A stretch of DNA of 63,349 nucleotides from Rhodopseudomonas rhenobacensis. Lineage in GTDB: Bacteria > Pseudomonadota > Alphaproteobacteria > Rhizobiales > Xanthobacteraceae. The stretch spans positions 1 to 63,349 of the forward strand of contig NZ_JACHIH010000033.1 in assembly GCF_014203125.1 (NCBI RefSeq). Reading direction: 5' to 3'. Shown here in pieces: positions 8,570-18,359 of the stretch. The notes beneath the pieces are model-generated. The model was not told where the DNA came from, did not search any database, and saw only the letters and a list, made by a program, of their open reading frames with translations. Every line of letters starts with the position of its first letter. The first letter of the stretch is position 1. The position numbers and the translations under genes are program-made.

Positions 8570-9487
8570 TTAGAACGGGCTGACGGAAAAATAGCGCAGC
8601 CAGAGGTCGGTGTAGCGGCCTTTTTCCCAGACCCGGAACAGCGCCCAGTTCAGGGCCTGGCGCAACAGGTCGTTGCCCTTGCGGACCGCGATGCCGACGC
8701 CCTCGCCGAAATAGCGGCTCTCGACGAACGGGCCGCCAGAGAATGCGCAGCAATCCGCCGAATCGGTGCCGTTGATCCAGAACGCCAAAGAGATCGCGTC
8801 GCCGAAGATGTAGTCGACCTCGCCGCGGCGCAACGCGGCGCGCAGCGCGTCGTCGTTCGGATAGGGCACCAGCTCGGCGTCGGTGAACATCACCTTGAGA
8901 TAGGCTTCGTGCGCGGAGCCTGCGATCGCGCCGACCTTCTTGCCCTCGAGCGATTCCGGCCGCAGCTCGGGCTTTGCGGCATCCTTGCGCGTCACGAAGC
9001 GCGCTGGCGCCCGGTAATACGGATCGGTGAAATCGACCCGGGCGCGCATCTGCGGCGTCACCGCCAGCGAGGCGATGATGGCGTCGCCGCGGTTGCTGGC
9101 GACCGCGTCGAGCAGGGTCTCGAAGCGGCGCATCTGCACCGTGCAGGTGACCTTGATCTCCTCGCACAAGGCGCGCGCCAGATCGACGTTGAAGCCGGCC
9201 GGATTGCCGTCGGCGCCGGTGAAGTTGAAAGGCGGGTAATCGGTCTCGGTGAGAAAGCGGATCACGGTGAGCCGCGACAGGTCCGGCCGCTCCGGCCGCC
9301 GCCGAGGATCCCAGAACCCCGGCACCGCCTTCGGCGCCGGCTCGGTGACGCCCTTGGCGGGCGCCTGCGCGCAAGCGGGCGCGAGCGGCAGCGCCAACAT
9401 CGATCCCAGCAGCGCCGCCGCAACCAGGGTTGCACGACCGCCGCAGAGCAATCTGTCGTTGATGAACAAAACAATCCGTGGTTGCAT
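8570..9487 (-). CDS. Periplasmic solute-binding protein, family 3 (amino-acid type)
   Basis: 305 residues. A signal peptide (ATLVAAALLGSMLALPLAPACAQA) leads to a mature type II periplasmic-binding fold. Signature segments are TETDYPPFNF, GFNVDLARALC, ASLAVTPQMRARVDFTDPYY and GAIAGSAHEAYLK. The binding Arg and Asp of polar amino-acid receptors are present in the RARVDFTDPYY motif. No permease or ATPase gene adjoins it, so it may serve a distant transporter or act as a sensor. A Pro-rich linker follows the signal peptide. ATG 9487 was chosen because it places the signal peptide at the N terminus. Divergent from the glycosyltransferase gene. Confidence 0.85.
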   Translation of the reverse strand: MQPRIVLFINDRLLCGGRATLVAAALLGSMLALPLAPACAQAPAKGVTEPAPKAVPGFWDPRRRPERPDLSRLTVIRFLTETDYPPFNFTGADGNPAGFNVDLARALCEEIKVTCTVQMRRFETLLDAVASNRGDAIIASLAVTPQMRARVDFTDPYYRAPARFVTRKDAAKPELRPESLEGKKVGAIAGSAHEAYLKVMFTDAELVPYPNDDALRAALRRGEVDYIFGDAISLAFWINGTDSADCCAFSGGPFVESRYFGEGVGIAVRKGNDLLRQALNWALFRVWEKGRYTDLWLRYFSVSPF

Positions 9488-9565
9488 TGAGGACGTCCGC
9501 GCCGGTCGGGTCTTATAGACCATCCGGCGGCAGACGCGAGTGCAGTTTGCGTAGCAGGACCGGGC

Positions 9566-11617
9566 ATGGCGTTCACCGACCATGGACGCCGTCGTGCGGA
9601 GTGGCGATCGACGCGAAAGCGTCGGGTGCCACCGCCGCGTCGAGCGATTCTCGGCAGCGCGGCGCGCTGGCACGACCTGCAGGCTGCGCCCACCGAAACC
9701 CCGGACTGGTTGTCGGACGATCCCGGCATCGAGCTCGCCTGCCTGCACGACGCAATCGACCCGCGGCTGCTGCGCGCGGCGGCGCGGCGCGCCACCGAGC
9801 TCGGCATCGGCGCCGACCAGGTGCTGATCCAATGGGGCGTGATCGACGAAGCGGCCTATCTGCGGCGGCTATCGGCGCACACCGGACTCGGGATCGAGAG
9901 CTTCGCGGCGATCGACCGCGGCGCGGCGCCGCTCGCCGATCACCAGATCCTTCACGCCGCGGTCTCAGGGATCGTGCCGCTGCGTCGCGACGGCCGGCTG
10001 ATCTGGGCGCTGGCGCCGCGGCAAAAGGCGGCGCGGGCGCTGTGCCAGCTGGCCGCCGATCAGCCCGAGATCAGGCAGCACGCGCGGCTGGCGTCGGCCG
10101 ACTCGTTGCAGCGCTTTCTGATGCAACAGGGCGGCGGGGCGCTGGCCGACGCCGCGGCGCAGGGATTGCGGCATCGGCATCCAGAACTCTCGGCAGCACC
10201 GCGCGCCGCGGCGGCCGCGCTCTGGCTGCAGCGCGCACGGCGCGGCGGCGGCGTGCTGGCGCTGTCGGTGCTGCCGCCGCTGCTCGCCAGCGACGCCTGG
10301 GGGCTGATCCTGGCGCTGTGGTTTCTGGGCTTCGTCGCGCTGCGGCTGATCGGCAGCCTGTGGCCGCGGCGCTGGTTTGCTCGCCGCACGCGGCGGCCCG
10401 ACGACGAGCTGCCGGTCTACAGCGTGGTGGCGGCGCTGTACCGCGAGGCCGCCTTGGTGGCGCCGCTGCTGCGCGCGATCCACGCGCTGGATTACCCGCG
10501 CGAAAAGCTCGACGTCATCCTGGTGATCGAACCCGACGATCGAGAGACGCGCGCGGCGATCGCCCGGCTCGGCCCGTTGCCGCATCTGCGGACATTGATT
10601 GCGCCGGCGCGGCCGCCGCAGACCAAGCCGAAGGCGCTGAATTACGCGCTGCCGTTCGTCCGCGGCAGCTTCGTCGCGGTGTTCGACGCCGAGGATCGGC
10701 CGGCCCCGGACCAGTTGCGCGCGGCGCTCGACGCCTTCTCGCGCGGCGGCGCCAGGGTCGGCTGCACCCAGGCGCGGCTGTGCATCGACAATCTCTCCAA
10801 CAGCTGGCTGTCACGGATGTTCGCCGCGGAATATGCCGGCCATTTCGACGTCTTCCTGCCCGGCATGGCCGATCTCGGGCTGCCGCTGCCGCTCGGCGGC
10901 TCGTCGAACCATTTCCGCACCGCGGTGCTGCGCGAGGTCGGCGGCTGGGATCCCTACAACGTCACCGAGGACGCCGATCTCGGCTTCCGGCTGGCGCGGT
11001 TCGGCTATCGCTCGACCACCTTCGACTCGACCACCTATGAGGAAGCGCCGATTGCGTTCAAGGCCTGGCTGCGGCAGCGCTCGCGCTGGATGAAGGGCTG
11101 GATCCAGACCTGGTGCGTGCATATGCGCCGGCCATGGCGGCTATGGCGCGAAGCCGGCCCCGGCGGCTTCTTCGCGCTCAACATGCTGGTCGGCGGCAGC
11201 GTCTTGACCGCGCTGGCGCATCCGATGCTGCTCTACGGGGTGGCCAGCGATCTGATCTCGGCGCTGCAGGGCTCGCCGTCCTGGCTGGCGAGCGACGCGG
11301 CGACGCTGCACGGCCTCACCATCGCGGCCGGCTACGGCTCGACGGTGGCGATCGGCCTGTTGGGCCTGGCGCGGCGCGGCCGGCTCGACCGCGGCTGGAT
11401 CCTAGCGCTGACGCCGCTGTATTGGCTCTGCCTGTCGATCGCCGCCTGGCGCGCGCTCGGCCAGTTCGTGTGGAATCCGTATCACTGGGAAAAGACCGAT
11501 CACGGCCTCGCCGAGCGCCCCGGCTCGGCGCCGGTGCCGCGCTGGGTCGAGCGCTGGCGGCAGATGGAGGGGCACGACCCTACTCGGCGCACGCGGCCCT
11601 CTGACTTTGTGCAATAG
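9566..11617 (+). CDS. Membrane GT2 glycosyltransferase with N-terminal regulatory domain
   Basis: 683 residues. The N-terminal 200 residues resemble the small alpha/beta domain found at the start of type II secretion/pilus ATPases and of N4-receptor-like glycosyltransferases. A transmembrane pair (about 225-270) comes next, then a GT2 catalytic domain with the DxD-like FDAEDRP (about 372), the catalytic TEDADLGFRL (about 467) and QRSRWMKGW (504-512). C-terminal membrane helices complete a processive beta-glycosyltransferase layout. It probably builds or exports a polysaccharide with a nucleotide-sugar donor. No synthase partner genes adjoin. Its stop codon overlaps the half-site repeated in the operator of the next gene. 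Confidence 0.85.
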   Translation: MAFTDHGRRRAEWRSTRKRRVPPPRRAILGSAARWHDLQAAPTETPDWLSDDPGIELACLHDAIDPRLLRAAARRATELGIGADQVLIQWGVIDEAAYLRRLSAHTGLGIESFAAIDRGAAPLADHQILHAAVSGIVPLRRDGRLIWALAPRQKAARALCQLAADQPEIRQHARLASADSLQRFLMQQGGGALADAAAQGLRHRHPELSAAPRAAAAALWLQRARRGGGVLALSVLPPLLASDAWGLILALWFLGFVALRLIGSLWPRRWFARRTRRPDDELPVYSVVAALYREAALVAPLLRAIHALDYPREKLDVILVIEPDDRETRAAIARLGPLPHLRTLIAPARPPQTKPKALNYALPFVRGSFVAVFDAEDRPAPDQLRAALDAFSRGGARVGCTQARLCIDNLSNSWLSRMFAAEYAGHFDVFLPGMADLGLPLPLGGSSNHFRTAVLREVGGWDPYNVTEDADLGFRLARFGYRSTTFDSTTYEEAPIAFKAWLRQRSRWMKGWIQTWCVHMRRPWRLWREAGPGGFFALNMLVGGSVLTALAHPMLLYGVASDLISALQGSPSWLASDAATLHGLTIAAGYGSTVAIGLLGLARRGRLDRGWILALTPLYWLCLSIAAWRALGQFVWNPYHWEKTDHGLAERPGSAPVPRWVERWRQMEGHDPTRRTRPSDFVQ

Positions 11618-11631
11618 CTTCACAGCGGTGG

Positions 11632-11660
11632 TTGAGTTTGTGCAACTATTGCACTATTCT
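11632..11660 (+). promoter_or_regulatory. Promoter with overlapping palindromic operator
   Basis: TTGAGT (11632-11637), 17 bp, TATTCT (11655-11660). The spacer contains the perfect palindrome GTGCAA-CTA-TTGCAC (11640-11654), and the half-site GTGCAATAG recurs at 11609-11617. This is the arrangement expected for autorepression by the HTH protein encoded second in the pair. Confidence 0.65.
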
Positions 11661-11674
11661 TGGGGTGAAGTCCG

Positions 11675-11917
11675 ATGGTCGGCCTGAAAGCTACGCTCAG
11701 TAACTGCAGGATCTACATCTACCCTGGCGACCACAACCCACCGCATTTCCATCTTCGGGGGCCGAATTCCCGAGCGCTGGTGGATCTGGTCACCCTGGAG
11801 GTGATCGCGGGCCAAGCGTCCAGATCCGACCTGGCGGAGGTCAGAGCATGGGCTGCCCGGGCCGAGAACCTGGCGCTCTTGGTGTCAGAGTGGAGACGGC
11901 TGAATGAGCGCGACTGA
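11675..11917 (+). CDS. DUF4160 family protein
   Basis: 80 residues. It shows the DUF4160 hallmark of a short beta strand followed by H-N-P-P-H-F-H (here GDHNPPHFHLRG) and a C-terminal helix (LAEVRAWAARAENLALLVSEW). Members of this family are usually encoded beside a DUF2442 protein, as here, and the pair has been suggested to be toxin-antitoxin-like. The His-rich motif could bind a metal. It overlaps the next gene by 14 bp, which implies translational coupling. It has its own palindrome-bearing promoter. Biochemical function is unknown. Confidence 0.8.
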   Translation: MVGLKATLSNCRIYIYPGDHNPPHFHLRGPNSRALVDLVTLEVIAGQASRSDLAEVRAWAARAENLALLVSEWRRLNERD

Positions 11918-12425
11918 CATGGTGGATAGCGGCACCGTCCTGCCTCGCATCGCGATCGCCGAACCGCGGGGCCTGCGGTTTCTGAGAGTGGTCTGGTCGG
12001 AGGGCAGCCGAGCCGGCCGGGAAGACGTCATCGATCTCAGCCCGGCGCTGTTCGGCTACAAGGTTTACAAGCCGCTGCGCGACGATGCGACGTTGTTCGC
12101 CACCGCACGCCTGATCGAAGATGGCGACGTCGTCGCGTGGGACGGGGACGAATTGGAAATGTCCGCCGATCTGCTGTTGGCGCTCGCCGACGAAACCATG
12201 ACGGCGGCGGAGTTTCGAGCCTTCCTCGATCGGCACCAACTGACGCAGGAGGCTGCGGGCGTGTTGCTCGGCCGAAGCCGCCGACAGATTGCCAACTACA
12301 CGGCCGCCGGACCGATCCCTCGCATCGTCGCGCTGGCCTGCTATGGATTCGAGGCGCGAAAGCGCGCGCCGCAAGGCTCTCCGACCACGTCAGGGAAAGG
12401 GCGCGCGACAATACCCAGCATCTGA
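11904..12425 (+). CDS. DUF2442 protein with C-terminal helix-turn-helix
   Basis: 173 residues. The N-terminal part (about 12-95) matches DUF2442: LRFLRVVWSEGSR, VIDLSPALFGYKVYKPLRD and the acidic DGDVVAWDGDELEMSAD. The part from about 110 to 160 looks like an XRE-type HTH (MTAAEFRAFLDRHQLTQEAAGVLLG, then SRRQIANYTAAG and PIPRIVALACYGFEAR). The HTH half makes it the likely autoregulator of the pair through the GTGCAA-N3-TTGCAC operator upstream. Convergent with the SCO1 gene, only 46 bp away. The toxin-antitoxin role is inference. Confidence 0.75.
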   Translation: MSATDMVDSGTVLPRIAIAEPRGLRFLRVVWSEGSRAGREDVIDLSPALFGYKVYKPLRDDATLFATARLIEDGDVVAWDGDELEMSADLLLALADETMTAAEFRAFLDRHQLTQEAAGVLLGRSRRQIANYTAAGPIPRIVALACYGFEARKRAPQGSPTTSGKGRATIPSI

Positions 12426-12471
12426 GCCGAGGCGATCAGGAGGCTGCACAGAGCGCTTGCCCCTTCGCCCG

Positions 12472-13062
12472 TCAAAGATACCGCTTCAGATCCGCCGCCG
12501 CCTCGTCCGGCTTGCGCTTCAGGTTGAACGGGGCGACGAATTTGCCGTCGCGGTCCATCAGATAGATCAGCGCGGTGTGATCCATGGTGTAGTCGCCGTC
12601 TTTCAGCGGCACCTTGCGGGCATAGACCCGGAAGCCGGAGATCACCTTGGCGACCGCGGCGGCGTCGCCGGTCAGCCCCTTGAGGTGCGGATCGAAGCTG
12701 GCGAGATACTCCTTCATCGCCGCCTGGGTGTCGCGCTCGGGATCGACCGAGACGAAATAGGCGTTGACGCGGTCGGCGTCCTTGCCCATCGCGCGCAGCA
12801 CTTCGGAGATTTCGAACAGCGAGGTCGGGCAGACGTCCGGACAATGCGTGAAGCCGAAGAAGATCAGCGTCGGCTTGCCCTTCAGGCTCTGCTCGGTGAC
12901 GGTCTGGCCGGTCTGGTCGGTGAGCTGGAACGGACCGCCGACGGTCGAGGGCGCGGTGACGGTGCGCAAGCCGCCGGCCAGCCACAGCACCACCACCAAT
13001 CCGACCACGAGACTGCCGGCAAAGGCGCCGATGATGACGAGCGGGCGGGTTTTGGCGGACAT
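12472..13062 (-). CDS. SCO1/SenC-family copper chaperone
   Basis: 196 residues, anchored by one N-terminal transmembrane helix (VIIGAFAGSLVVGLVVVLWLAGG) with a periplasmic thioredoxin fold. The copper ligands are the CPDVC motif in FGFTHCPDVCP and a distal His in MDHTALIYLMD. It delivers copper to the Cu-A centre of cytochrome oxidase. ATG 13062 has AAGGAA upstream and gives the typical length. It is not next to oxidase genes here. An upstream extension of the frame is without support. Confidence 0.92.
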   Translation of the reverse strand: MSAKTRPLVIIGAFAGSLVVGLVVVLWLAGGLRTVTAPSTVGGPFQLTDQTGQTVTEQSLKGKPTLIFFGFTHCPDVCPTSLFEISEVLRAMGKDADRVNAYFVSVDPERDTQAAMKEYLASFDPHLKGLTGDAAAVAKVISGFRVYARKVPLKDGDYTMDHTALIYLMDRDGKFVAPFNLKRKPDEAAADLKRYL

Positions 13063-13209
13063 GAGTTCATTCCTTACGCCGACGAGGCCGCCGGCATGCC
13101 GGCGCACTGCGTCGCGCCGCGGGGTTCGGCGCTTGCCGCACCAGATAAAGCCCGCGGCGCCGGCCGGCAAGCGCCGGCCGCCACGATGCCGTGATGAGAA
13201 GAAGCCGGC

Positions 13210-13668
13210 TCAGTGCGACGCGGAGGCGCGGGCGTCGAGATAGCAGGGGCGGTACATCCCCATCAGCTGCCGGCCGTGCAGGAAGATCATCCGCGGGGTC
13301 AGCCCGCCGCGCTGCGCGATCCAGCGCCGGACCTGGCTCGGATACATCGAATACAGCATCTGGGTGGCTTCCTGGTTGGTCACCGCCCGGCCGTTGGAGC
13401 CGAGGTCCCAGGCGGCGTGGAAGCCGAGCGTGGCGCGCGAGGTGACGCAGATCTTGTCGTGCGGCACCGCGCCCAGCACGATGGTGCAGGCCGAGGCGCA
13501 CAGCCCGTCGATGATCACGGTCTCGCCGGAACTGCGCAGGTCCTGGTACTTGTCGACATAGGTTCCGATACGGCCGCCGCGGTCCTCGGCGATTCGCACC
13601 ACCGCGTGGCTGGAGCCGACGCCTGCGAGCAATAACAAGGCCGCAAGTATCCCGGTTGCCAATCTCAT
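13210..13668 (-). CDS. Secreted ClpP/crotonase-like protein
   Basis: 152 residues. It has a signal peptide (ATGILAALLLLAGVGSSHA), then a short alpha/beta domain. VIIDGLCASACTIVLGAV contains a Ser in a nucleophile-elbow-like turn, and RATLGFHAAW supplies a His. That pair resembles the active site of ClpP-like serine hydrolases found in many Rhizobiales periplasmic proteins. Four cysteines are visible. Substrate unknown, and no catalytic claim can be proven from sequence. The gene stands alone between the SCO gene and a 333-bp gap. Confidence 0.7.
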   Translation of the reverse strand: MRLATGILAALLLLAGVGSSHAVVRIAEDRGGRIGTYVDKYQDLRSSGETVIIDGLCASACTIVLGAVPHDKICVTSRATLGFHAAWDLGSNGRAVTNQEATQMLYSMYPSQVRRWIAQRGGLTPRMIFLHGRQLMGMYRPCYLDARASASH

Positions 13669-13934
13669 GACCTGCCCCAGTCCAACCCGATCGTCGATGA
13701 TCGTGTGTGATGCGTAGATCCACAGCGTGTTTCGAGATCGGCTTTTTGTCCAGATCGGCGTGATCGTTCCAATGCGATTCAAATCGAGTGTTGCCGCGGG
13801 GATGCACCTGGCGCCGCGCGTCCCAAACTGAGACAAGGTCCCGGTGCTCAGCCTTCGATCGCGGCACGCCGCGCCTCGGTCAGCCCGACCGGCCGGACGG
13901 CGACGCAGGCGGCGGCGCCAACGCCCTTCCACCC

Positions 13935-13960
13935 GCCCGCCGCATGGGCTAAGGGCGGGC
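13935..13960. other. Hairpin in the 333-bp gap before the ABC-F gene
   Basis: The gap 13669-14001 holds no convincing gene. GCCCGCC (13935-13941) pairs with GGCGGGC (13954-13960) about 40 bp before the ABC-F start. It could lie in the 5' leader of that mRNA. No antibiotic-responsive leader peptide was recognised. Confidence 0.35.
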
Positions 13961-14001
13961 TCACCCCTGTCCCAAGCTCCGCCGTCCAAGGCTCCGCGCG
14001 C

Positions 14002-15624
<1,623 letters not shown>

Positions 15625-15642
15625 GCGGGCGAGCATTTCTGG

Positions 15643-15753
15643 CGTCATTGCGAGCCGAGGTCGGCGCGCAGCGCCGCCCGAACAGCGAAGCAATCCAGGG
15701 GCCGCACGTGGAGCCCTGGATTGCTTCGTCGCAAGAGCTCCTCGCAATGACGC
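15643..15753. repeat. Dispersed repeat, CAATCCAGGG family (copy 2)
   Basis: Same element as at 6783: CATTGCGAGCCGAGG at one end, a CAATCCAGGG/CCCTGGATTG core and CTCGCAATGACG at the other end. It occupies the start of the 420-bp gap 15625-16044. Confidence 0.85.
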
Positions 15754-15845
15754 GTTGAATGCCCGATTTCATTGATCGCTTTTTGAGTCAGGCTCTCAGG
15801 ATGACGGCGGTGAGTGAGAGAGCAGGTAGCGAACGAGGTCGCTTC

Positions 15846-15873
15846 CCTCCCCCGCAAGCGGGAGAGCGAGCAC
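15846..15873. repeat. CTCTCCC-family hairpin fragment (copy 2)
   Basis: CCCTCCCCCGCAAGCGGGAGAG, a short hairpin of the CTCTCCC family. From here to 16044 the gap holds AT-richer sequence with a possible -35 (TTGACG near 15986) for the downstream secreted-protein gene, but nothing else clear. Confidence 0.5.
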
Positions 15874-16044
15874 GCTGCTTGCTCGCCCTGTTGATCACCT
15901 CACCGCCGCCCGACACCACGCCGTTTTATGCGTAGTTCACAACGCGCCGTTAATGATCTTCATCAAGGTAAACAACTGTCTTGCGTTGACGATGCCGCGG
16001 CGCGTGCCGATGATACGCCGATCGTAACTCAGAGGCGTTCAGCA

Positions 16045-16425
16045 ATGATCATGTCCCGCGTATCTGCCGCTCTGCTCGTCTCCGCCGTGGCCGCGGTGGC
16101 GCTTCCCTCCGCGGCCTCCGCCGGCTGCTACAATTGTTACGCGCCGCCGCCCTGCGTCACCTGCTATCAGCAGCGGGTCGAGCCGCCGCAGTACCGCACT
16201 GTGGAAGAGACCGTGGTGGTGGCGCCCGGCGGCGTGGTGGCGCATCGCGTACCGGCGCAGTATCGCACCGTGATGGTGCCGCAGACCGTGATGGTGGCGC
16301 CGGAAGCCGTGCAGTATGAGCGGATCCCGCCGCAATACGGCGTCCGCCAGCGCGTCGAGATGGTGGCGCCCGCGCGCAGCTACTACGTGCCGGTGGCGCC
16401 GCGCTGCGGCTCTTGCGGCTACTGA
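16045..16425 (+). CDS. Small secreted Cys/Tyr/Val-rich protein
   Basis: 126 residues. A clear signal peptide (VSAALLVSAVAAVALPSAASA) is followed by CYNCYAPPPCVTCYQQ. Then come three or four imperfect repeats of the type PPQYRTVEE-TVVVAPGGVVA, each with a QYRTV or QYERI core. A terminal CGSCGY closes it. Cys pairs at both ends suggest disulfides or surface cross-linking. Related repeat proteins occur in Rhizobiales without known function. ATG 16045 is preferred; a second ATG is two codons on. Confidence 0.7.
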   Translation: MIMSRVSAALLVSAVAAVALPSAASAGCYNCYAPPPCVTCYQQRVEPPQYRTVEETVVVAPGGVVAHRVPAQYRTVMVPQTVMVAPEAVQYERIPPQYGVRQRVEMVAPARSYYVPVAPRCGSCGY

Positions 16426-16616
16426 CGCGGGCGACCTCGCATCGGACGAGGGCGGGCGGCTTGCGCCGCGGTGAGCGTTATTGACCGCATGCCGCGGCGG
16501 CGTGATCCATGCGAAGCAACCGCGGCGGGTGCGACAATGCACCGCCGCAAAAGCCGCGGAACCTTGCCGCGGGCGCGGGATTGAACTCGATCGGCGAATA
16601 GCCCGAGGAGTAGCAA

Positions 16617-17039
16617 ATGTCCACGTTCACCCGTTCCATGCCCGCTCGCGCCCTGGTGCTCGGCACCGTGGCGGCGATCGCGATCACGACTTTCGTGCCG
16701 GCCCCGGCGCAGGCCGCCAGCTCTCGCGCGCCGCAGCCGGCTTCCGCCAGCGCGACCCCGCAGCAGGCCAGCAACACAGACGTCAGCGCTGCCCGCAAGA
16801 AGCAGCGTCAGGTCCGCCGCCACTATCGCAACAACAATGGCGGCGCGGCCGCAGCAGCGGCGTTCGCCGGCATCATCGGGACGATCGGCGCGGTCGCGGC
16901 GCAAAACCGCCGCAACGATTACTATTATGACAGCGGCCCGGGTTATTACCGGGGCGGCCCCGGCTATTATGGCGGCGGACCGGCCTATTACGGCGGCGGC
17001 CCCGGTTATTACGGCGGCTCCGGCTATTACGGCTACTGA
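16617..17039 (+). CDS. Secreted Gly/Tyr-rich repeat protein
   Basis: 140 residues. After a signal peptide (LVLGTVAAIAITTFVPAPAQA) come an Ala/Gln-rich spacer, a basic patch (RKKQRQVRRHYRNNNGG) and a hydrophobic Ala/Gly segment (AAAAAAFAGIIGTIGAVAA). The tail is built of GPGYYxGG repeats, with about six GxxYYGG units. It could be a surface or envelope protein. Low-complexity sequence means homology would be unreliable. SD GAGGAG is close upstream. A UUCG-loop terminator follows the stop. Confidence 0.7.
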   Translation: MSTFTRSMPARALVLGTVAAIAITTFVPAPAQAASSRAPQPASASATPQQASNTDVSAARKKQRQVRRHYRNNNGGAAAAAAFAGIIGTIGAVAAQNRRNDYYYDSGPGYYRGGPGYYGGGPAYYGGGPGYYGGSGYYGY

Positions 17040-17064
17040 GCGCTTCTCAGCGTACGAGATGCGG

Positions 17065-17088
17065 TCGCACCGGCTTCGGCCGGTGCGA
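17065..17088 (+). terminator. Intrinsic terminator with TTCG loop
   Basis: TCGCACCGGC-TTCG-GCCGGTGCGA, a perfect 10-bp stem capped by a stable UUCG tetraloop and followed by GTGATTGTTAAT. It ends the Gly/Tyr-rich gene 26 bp after its stop. Confidence 0.75.
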
Positions 17089-17133
17089 GTGATTGTTAAT
17101 ATGATTGCCATCGGTTTCGGTTAACGTCTTGGC

Positions 17134-17559
17134 ATGACTGATTCGCTGGACCGGCTGTATCGGGCGGTGATCGCCGCCAAGGATCTCGACCCTGCGACGT
17201 CGCGGACGGCGCGGCTGTTCAAGCGCGGTCCCGCCAAGATGGCCAAGAAGCTCGCCGAGGAGGCGATCGAGGTCGTGATCGACGCGGTCAACGGCAATCG
17301 CGAGGCGGTGGTCCGCGAGAGCGCCGACCTGTTGTACAATCTCACCGTACTGTGGGCGTCCGCCGGCGTTCGGCCCGACGACGTCTGGGCCGAGATGCAG
17401 CGTCGCGAGGCCATGCTCGGGATCGCCGAGAAGCTGCCCAAAACCAACCTCAAGCGCAGCATCAAGGTCAGCGGCACGCCGGTGGGGCCCGCCGCCCTGC
17501 TCCCGGGCCGGCGGCCAATCGTCGCAATCGACGGCGGGGCGTTGCGAAAGCAACGCTGA
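17134..17559 (+). CDS. hisE: Phosphoribosyl-ATP pyrophosphatase (HisE)
   Basis: 141 residues of the MazG/HisE all-alpha fold. The metal-binding acidic pattern is in KLAEEAIEVVIDAV and ESADLLYNLTVLW. It hydrolyses phosphoribosyl-ATP in histidine biosynthesis. The C-terminal 45 residues extend beyond the usual 90-110-residue HisE core and are Pro/Gly-rich. It is not beside other his genes, so it may be a second hisE copy, which some Rhodopseudomonas relatives carry. The DedA-like gene follows on the same strand within 65 bp. Confidence 0.85.
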   Translation: MTDSLDRLYRAVIAAKDLDPATSRTARLFKRGPAKMAKKLAEEAIEVVIDAVNGNREAVVRESADLLYNLTVLWASAGVRPDDVWAEMQRREAMLGIAEKLPKTNLKRSIKVSGTPVGPAALLPGRRPIVAIDGGALRKQR

Positions 17560-17620
17560 CGCGCGGCCGCCGACCCGGCTTGCCATGGACAAAGCCGGGC
17601 TTTGGTGGTTCATCGCCGCC

Positions 17621-18202
17621 ATGCTGAGACGAATCTACGACTGGTGCATCGACGCCGCCCACAAGCCCTACGCCCTGTGGGTGATGGGCATGGTGTCGTT
17701 CGCCGAGAGCTCGTTCTTCCCGGTTCCCCCGGACGTGATGCTGATCCCGATGTCGCTGGCGCGGCCGGAGCGCGCCTGGCTGTATGCCGCGCTGTGCACC
17801 GTGACCTCGGTGCTCGGCGGCGTGGTGGGTTACGCGATCGGCTCGCTGCTGTACGATTCGGTCGGGCATTATGTGATTCAGTTCTACGGCTACGGCGACA
17901 AGGTCGAGGCATTCCGCGCCGGCTACGCCGAATGGGGCGCCTGGATCATCCTGCTGAAGGGGCTCACCCCGATTCCCTACAAGCTGGTCACCATCACCGC
18001 CGGCTTTGCCGACTTCAATTTCTGGCAGTTCATCGGTCTGTCGGTGATCGCACGCGGCGGCCGGTTCTTCGTGGTGGCGATCCTGCTCAACCGCTACGGG
18101 GTGTGGATCCGCGAGACCATCGAGAAGCGGCTCGGGCTGTGGGTCGGCATCGGCGTCGCCGTGCTGGTGCTCGGCTTCGTCGTGGCATTCCGGCTGTTCT
18201 AA
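17621..18202 (+). CDS. DedA-family inner membrane protein (YqaA-like)
   Basis: 193 residues from ATG 17621 (MLRRIYDW); an upstream ATG at 17585 would add 12 residues. Integral membrane protein of the SNARE-associated/DedA superfamily, with the family segment FAESSFFPVPPDVMLIPM, then GGVVGYAIGSLLYD. GLTPIPYKLVTITAG holds the conserved re-entrant-loop G-x-T-P-x-P. Several hydrophobic segments are visible, the last being LWVGIGVAVLVLGFVVAFRLF. DedA proteins are thought to transport lipid carriers. The specific substrate is not inferable. Confidence 0.88.
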   Translation: MLRRIYDWCIDAAHKPYALWVMGMVSFAESSFFPVPPDVMLIPMSLARPERAWLYAALCTVTSVLGGVVGYAIGSLLYDSVGHYVIQFYGYGDKVEAFRAGYAEWGAWIILLKGLTPIPYKLVTITAGFADFNFWQFIGLSVIARGGRFFVVAILLNRYGVWIRETIEKRLGLWVGIGVAVLVLGFVVAFRLF

Positions 18203-18359
18203 AAGCGCCCGGGCTGGTCGTCGCGCCGAGATCCGAGCCCAACCGCGACATGATGTCCGTCCGCATTGGACCCGCGGACCGCGCCTTCAGGCTGTTGCCC
18301 TTCGCATCGACGCGATAGCTTGCGACGATGATTGATTCCTTCGTGGGCCGCCTGCCGTG

